This document shows, piece after piece, positions 6,198 through 9,710 of a DNA stretch of 9,710 nt (within the stretch, counting starts at the first letter, position 1; each line of letters starts with the position of its first letter). The notes below the pieces were generated by a model, which was not told the origin of the DNA, ran no database searches, and was given only the letters and a program-made list of their open reading frames with translations. Made by a program: the position numbers and the translations under genes. The stretch is from Verrucomicrobiota bacterium (GTDB lineage Bacteria; Verrucomicrobiota; Verrucomicrobiia; Chthoniobacterales; JAFAMB01), in contig JAFAJU010000354.1 of assembly GCA_019236035.1 (NCBI GenBank), positions 1 through 9,710 on the forward strand, in the 5' to 3' direction.

Positions 6198-8390
6198 TCA
6201 AGGGCCGGCGCGTTTCGGTAGGCCGCTGTGCCACTCAAAGTCCGCCGTCAGCTCCTGACCGAACAAGTCTCGCGCGACGGCTCTGAATTCAAGTTCGCGA
6301 GTGTTGGGCACTTCATCCCAAGTAGGAAAAACTCTGTACGGCGGCGAATCTGCGGTGCCAAGGAATTTGTAAGCTGTCTCCCCTTTCGCTCGCACGCCAA
6401 ATGCAACAGATATAACCCTCTCTGAACTGGGCTCGGCTTTGATTTCCCATCGCTCATCGATCTCGCTGTTCCGATTCGCCGCGAGATGCAGCTCTCCAAC
6501 TTGTTCTGTACCGGCCTCTATCGGTTGTGGATTGCGTAATACCAGGGTTGACCAGGGAGCAATTTCAATCGTCAGTTGATTGTCGGGACCAGGTCCGAAA
6601 CTGGTCCCTTTGGCACCTGAATCAAAAACGCGTTCCCAGTTGCCTGCCGGTGAAAAGACTTTGATATTCGCCTTGCGCGTCTCTGCCGAATTGTTAAAGA
6701 CCACCAGCATTTCTTCTCGGCGCTCTCGATCAATTCGGGAGACGGCAAAGACACCTGGCTTGTCGTCCGCGTATCGAACGATCTGGATCCCATCTTGCAA
6801 GACCGGGTTCTGCTTGCGGACCGAGATCATCGCGCGAACTGCACGAAACAAGGGATGGTTCTCGTTGAAAGCAGGCGCTGATCCATCTCCCCCACCGATT
6901 CGTTCTTCCTGAATGAAATCGGTCACTTTTGATCCAAACATATCCTCTCGGCAAGCGGCGTCTCCTCCCTTGCCTGTGAACCCCTGCTCGTCGCCGTAAT
7001 AGATCGCTGGAATACCCCGGGTGAAGAGTAAAACCGCGTGAGCCAGGATATCCCGCGCCAGAATCTCTTGGTCCGGCGCACCAGCATCATCATTGCCTAA
7101 AAAATAACCAATTCGTCCGATGTCATGGTTGCCTAAAAATGTGACCAGCCTGTAGGCGTTCACTGACGGGGTCGTGTAATAACTATCTTTGGCGAAAAAC
7201 TCAGCCAGTTTTGCGGGCGCGTCGGCGCCTGCTGCGAATCCTCGCACCGATCGCTGGAAAGCGAAATCCAGGACCGATGGCATGGCAGCGCGATGAACAA
7301 ATTCTGAAAGAAACGCAGGGTCAGGATCGTAAACTTCCCCGAAGACGAAGAAATCTTTGCGGCCCGAGTTCTGCGCAGCTTCCTCAATCGCAGGGACAAA
7401 CCGTTGCCAGAACTCATTATTTACATGTTTCACCGTGTCTAAGCGAAATCCGGCAACATCGAATTCCTTGATCCACTGCGTGTAGATGTCGATCATGCCC
7501 TGGACAACGCGAAGTTGTTCGGTAAACAGATCGTCAAGGCCCGAGATATCTCCATATTGGACGCTCTCGCCGCCCGTCGAAGCCTCGCCCCGGTTGTGAT
7601 AAACCGTCGGATCATTTAACCAATCTGGTGATTTGATTGTGCGATCCTTCTCGCTCATGAACGTTGGCGGTACAGGAAAGCTGATGTCAGGGTCGAGTGC
7701 AGGAAAATCCGCCCTGTTGACGTAATCACGATCGTCAAATGGTCTCCCCTTGGCATCCAGATAGGGCTTAGAGAACTTATATTGATACGCGTGAACTCCA
7801 TTTTTCGGTTGAATGATGTCCGCCGTGTGGTTGACGACGACATCTAGGAGGATCCCAATTCCGTGCTGTTTTGCCTCCGTAATCAGGTGCTGAAGGTCCC
7901 CCTTTGTTCCCAAGTGCGGATCAACATCGGTGAAATCCAGAATCCAGTATCCGTGATAACCTGCTTTAGAGTGCGCACCTCCATACTTTTGCACCGTAAG
8001 ATTTCGAAAGATCGGCGTCATCCAGATCGAAGTAACCCCCAGGTCCCGTAAGTAATCGAGCTTTCCGGTGACCCCACGTAAATCGCCGCCGTGAAAAAAA
8101 TCCGGATCAGCTGGATTGAACCCGGTCTCCTCCGGGTCGTCAGACTGAATCCCTGCGGTGTTGTTGGATGGGTCTCCGTCATTGAATCGGTCTGGCAAAA
8201 GAAAGTAAATGATCTCACCTCGCCGCGGCGATCGGGCACCTGGCTGAAAAAAGCTGTCACCTCCCCTGACAACCGGGAGAAGTGTCAGTGCCAGTGTCAG
8301 TGTCAGTGCTGACACCAGTGCGGGTGAGAGGAAAACGCCCGGAGTGAATGCAAGCGGCAAACGCCGGACAGCACGCGGTGAGACGTTCAT
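6198..8390 (-). CDS. Secreted GH13 alpha-amylase family glycoside hydrolase
   Basis: From the ATG at 8390 this is a 730-residue retaining glycosidase expected to hydrolyse alpha-1,4-glucans outside the cytoplasm. Residues about 1-42 form a signal peptide with Arg-rich n-region and core ALVSALTLTLALTLL. The (beta/alpha)8 domain starts at about 57 with PDRFNDGDPSNN (66-77). The four GH13 regions are visible: DVVVNH (183-188), GFRLD with nucleophile Asp318, FGEVYD with acid/base Glu352, and GNHD with Asp423. A C-terminal beta domain (about 525-620) is followed by an Ig-like domain (about 625-720) with SPPYRVF and FRAVARDL. A TTG at 8405 would add five residues and has GGGGAA upstream; ATG is preferred but not certain. 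Neopullulanase, cyclomaltodextrinase or alpha-amylase specificity cannot be separated. The gene lies 27 bases after the cca stop and is probably co-transcribed. The signal-peptide core is encoded by a hexamer repeat array. Confidence 0.94.
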   Translation of the reverse strand: MNVSPRAVRRLPLAFTPGVFLSPALVSALTLTLALTLLPVVRGGDSFFQPGARSPRRGEIIYFLLPDRFNDGDPSNNTAGIQSDDPEETGFNPADPDFFHGGDLRGVTGKLDYLRDLGVTSIWMTPIFRNLTVQKYGGAHSKAGYHGYWILDFTDVDPHLGTKGDLQHLITEAKQHGIGILLDVVVNHTADIIQPKNGVHAYQYKFSKPYLDAKGRPFDDRDYVNRADFPALDPDISFPVPPTFMSEKDRTIKSPDWLNDPTVYHNRGEASTGGESVQYGDISGLDDLFTEQLRVVQGMIDIYTQWIKEFDVAGFRLDTVKHVNNEFWQRFVPAIEEAAQNSGRKDFFVFGEVYDPDPAFLSEFVHRAAMPSVLDFAFQRSVRGFAAGADAPAKLAEFFAKDSYYTTPSVNAYRLVTFLGNHDIGRIGYFLGNDDAGAPDQEILARDILAHAVLLFTRGIPAIYYGDEQGFTGKGGDAACREDMFGSKVTDFIQEERIGGGDGSAPAFNENHPLFRAVRAMISVRKQNPVLQDGIQIVRYADDKPGVFAVSRIDRERREEMLVVFNNSAETRKANIKVFSPAGNWERVFDSGAKGTSFGPGPDNQLTIEIAPWSTLVLRNPQPIEAGTEQVGELHLAANRNSEIDERWEIKAEPSSERVISVAFGVRAKGETAYKFLGTADSPPYRVFPTWDEVPNTRELEFRAVARDLFGQELTADFEWHSGLPKRAGP
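8275..8320 (-). repeat. Degenerate CACTGN hexamer array inside the amylase signal-peptide coding region
   Basis: On the minus strand the array reads CACTGACACTGGCACTGACA followed by CTTCTCCC, preceded by further copies. Bases 8275-8302 match 8480-8507 in inverted orientation at 24 of 28 positions. In the reading frame the hexamers give alternating Leu with Thr or Ala, which forms the hydrophobic core of the signal peptide. Confidence 0.7.
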
Positions 8391-8417
8391 CGAAAAACGT
8401 TCCAATTCGTTCCCCGC

Positions 8418-9710
8418 CTATTCCTCGCACTTTTCACTGTCACTGTCACTCACACTCCCCGGCAATGGCGCTTCACTGCCACTGACACTGGCACTAACAC
8501 TCCCCTCCAACGATTTAAGCCGTTCGAATGCCTCGGCGCGCGTCGTTATTTCGCCCTCCAATTGGGCGGTCTGGATGGCCTCCAGCAGTTCCCCGATTCG
8601 CGGCCCTGGTTTCAGACCAAGGGCTAGCAGATCATTCCCTCGTAGCAAAGGCGGCGGAATGAGCGGTTCCCGCGCAAACTCTGCTGCTTTGTCAACCAGA
8701 AACCGATAATTTTCCAGGTCACGGTGGCTGCCTGCGCAATCGACGCGATGCAATTCGAGTTCGATCCCAAAGTTCGGGCGAGCCATGAAACGTCTCAGTT
8801 TAGCAGGACGCATCTGGCGGACGTCTTTAAAAACCATATGGTTGCGCACCGCCTCGACCACCAAATCAATCTCGTGCCGCGAAAAACGAAGTCGCGTCAT
8901 GACCTGTTCAGCCATCTCTGCGCCCACCCGGTCGTGTCCGTTAAATCGAACCCGTTGATCCATTGGGTCGAAGGATCGCGTCGGCGGTTTTCCAATATCG
9001 TGCAGCAGCACGGCCAGCGCCTGCGGTCCGCTCGCTTCCGGGCCAAGCAAGCCTAACATCATGCGAGTATGCACAAACACATCTCCCTCAGGATGGAATT
9101 GCTCCGGCTGTTCGCATCCTTTCAATGCCTCGACCTCCGGCAGGATCACTGCTAACAAGCGGCTCTTGTCAAGAAGATCGAACCCCCGGAGACGGCGGGC
9201 ATCCGCAAGAATTTTGACCATTTCATCTCGTATTCGTTCCGGACTGACGACCAGGATCTCTTTGGCGTCCGCCCGGATCGCGGCCCAGGTCCCGGCCTCT
9301 ATTTCGAACCCGAGAGCCGAAGCGAACCGGACCGCGCGCAGCATCCGTAACCTGTCTTCTGCGAAACGCTGAGACGCGACTCCGATTGCTCGAATCAGTT
9401 TTCGACCCAGGTCTTCTTGACCTCCTACGAAGTCGATAACCTTTTCTTCCACCGGGTCGTAAAACATCCCGTTGACCGTGAAGTCTCTCCGAGCCGCATC
9501 TATCTCAGGCGTCGAAAACTGAATGGCTTGAGGGTGTCTTCCATCCAGATAGATTCCGTCCGAACGGAACGAAGCCACTTCAAATTCAAAATCAGCTTCC
9601 AGGACGCGCACCACCCCAAATTGGACTCCAACAGGTATGGTTCGGCGAAAGAGCGCCTGCACCTGATCCGGTCTCGCGCTGGTCGCGATATCGATATCTT
9701 TTGGTGCGGT
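8418..9710 (-). CDS. cca: tRNA nucleotidyltransferase (CCA-adding type) with HD domain, 5' end outside window
   Basis: The frame is open to the right edge, giving 430 residues without a start. The visible N-terminus contains DIDIATSARPDQV (residues 5-17), the metal-binding D-x-D motif of class II CCA-adding enzymes and poly(A) polymerases. TIPVGVQFGVV follows. Next come ARRDFTVNGMFYDP (RRD motif at about 74-76), EDRLRMLRAVRFA (about 118-130) and a C-terminal HD domain with LLHDIGKP (His237-Asp238) and NGHDRVG (His259). These enzymes complete the 3' CCA of tRNA; HD-bearing forms may also have phosphohydrolase activity. Poly(A) polymerase cannot be excluded. Residues about 402-430 are a Ser/Val/Asp/Glu-rich tail (GSVSASVSGSE, then SVSDSDSEKCEE) encoded by repeats. 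The GTG at 9662 is not a real start because the D-x-D motif lies upstream of it. Confidence 0.93.
   Translation of the reverse strand, partial: TAPKDIDIATSARPDQVQALFRRTIPVGVQFGVVRVLEADFEFEVASFRSDGIYLDGRHPQAIQFSTPEIDAARRDFTVNGMFYDPVEEKVIDFVGGQEDLGRKLIRAIGVASQRFAEDRLRMLRAVRFASALGFEIEAGTWAAIRADAKEILVVSPERIRDEMVKILADARRLRGFDLLDKSRLLAVILPEVEALKGCEQPEQFHPEGDVFVHTRMMLGLLGPEASGPQALAVLLHDIGKPPTRSFDPMDQRVRFNGHDRVGAEMAEQVMTRLRFSRHEIDLVVEAVRNHMVFKDVRQMRPAKLRRFMARPNFGIELELHRVDCAGSHRDLENYRFLVDKAAEFAREPLIPPPLLRGNDLLALGLKPGPRIGELLEAIQTAQLEGEITTRAEAFERLKSLEGSVSASVSGSEAPLPGSVSDSDSEKCEE
8435..8507 (+). repeat. Two CACTGN hexamer arrays within the 3' end of cca, inverted relative to the amylase array
   Basis: Two successive modules on the plus strand each consist of CACTGN-like hexamers ending in ACACTCCCC: 8435-8460 (CACTGTCACTGTCACTC...) and 8474-8505 (CACTGCCACTGACACTGG...). 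The second matches the inverted array at 8275-8302. On the minus strand they encode the Ser-Val and Ser-Asp rich C-terminal tail of the CCA enzyme. Confidence 0.7.

Noticed and set aside
6194..6200. Terminator between the convergent DUF4937-like and amylase genes
   Set aside because: Only one base separates the two stop codons and no hairpin with a T-run could be found around them.
8275..8507. Possible CRISPR array because of repeated short motifs
   Set aside because: The repeats are contiguous hexamers without unique spacers of regular length, they lie inside two coding regions, and no cas genes are present.
9660..9662. GTG as the true start of the cca gene
   Set aside because: The frame stays open upstream and encodes the essential D-x-D nucleotidyltransferase motif, so the gene begins outside the window.

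Overview
The window is an ordinary bacterial chromosomal segment of moderately high GC, densely packed with housekeeping genes, with three unrelated families of inverted repeat sitting at gene boundaries. I suspect Verrucomicrobiota (soil Chthoniobacterales type) from the overall gene style, the GxxExxB gene and the repeats, but no rRNA or clade-specific marker is present, so the phylum is a guess.

Layout, left to right. The 3' end of a beta-hydroxyacid dehydrogenase gene (+) enters from the left edge and converges on a gene for a membrane-embedded M50 (site-2-type) metalloprotease with two CBS domains (-). The 93-bp gap between them holds a GC-rich hairpin and a large palindrome. Divergent from the protease, after a 62-bp gap with a perfect 9-bp inverted repeat, runs a rightward cluster: DUF167 (YggU-type) protein, ileS and lspA. 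The ileS stop and lspA start overlap as ATGA. This matches the widespread yggT/yggU/(divIVA)/ileS/lspA neighbourhood.

Immediately at the end of lspA lies a compact unit of about 575 bp: a small GxxExxB protein gene (-), a predicted PD-(D/E)XK nuclease-fold protein, bracketed by inverted repeats of about 74 bp. The left repeat encodes the last eight or nine codons of lspA. To the right is a DUF4937/YdbC-like protein (+) made of two similar alpha/beta-barrel halves. It converges, with one base between the stop codons, on a secreted GH13 alpha-amylase-family gene (-). The amylase gene lies just downstream of a cca-type tRNA nucleotidyltransferase gene with an HD domain (-), whose 5' end is beyond the right edge.

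The most unusual structure is at the repeat-bearing junctions. (1) The GxxExxB gene with its long inverted flanks looks like a small mobile or formerly mobile cassette. (2) Arrays of a degenerate CACTGN hexamer lie in opposite orientations across the cca/amylase junction. They run into both coding regions: one strand gives the hydrophobic core of the amylase signal peptide (LTLALT), the other the Ser-rich tail of the CCA enzyme (SVSASVSGS). (3) A GC-rich double palindrome separates the first two convergent genes.

Functionally the genes cover translation (ileS, cca), lipoprotein maturation (lspA), membrane proteolysis (M50) and glucan breakdown (amylase). Apart from the ileS-lspA cluster and the probable cca-amylase transcription unit I see no joint pathway.
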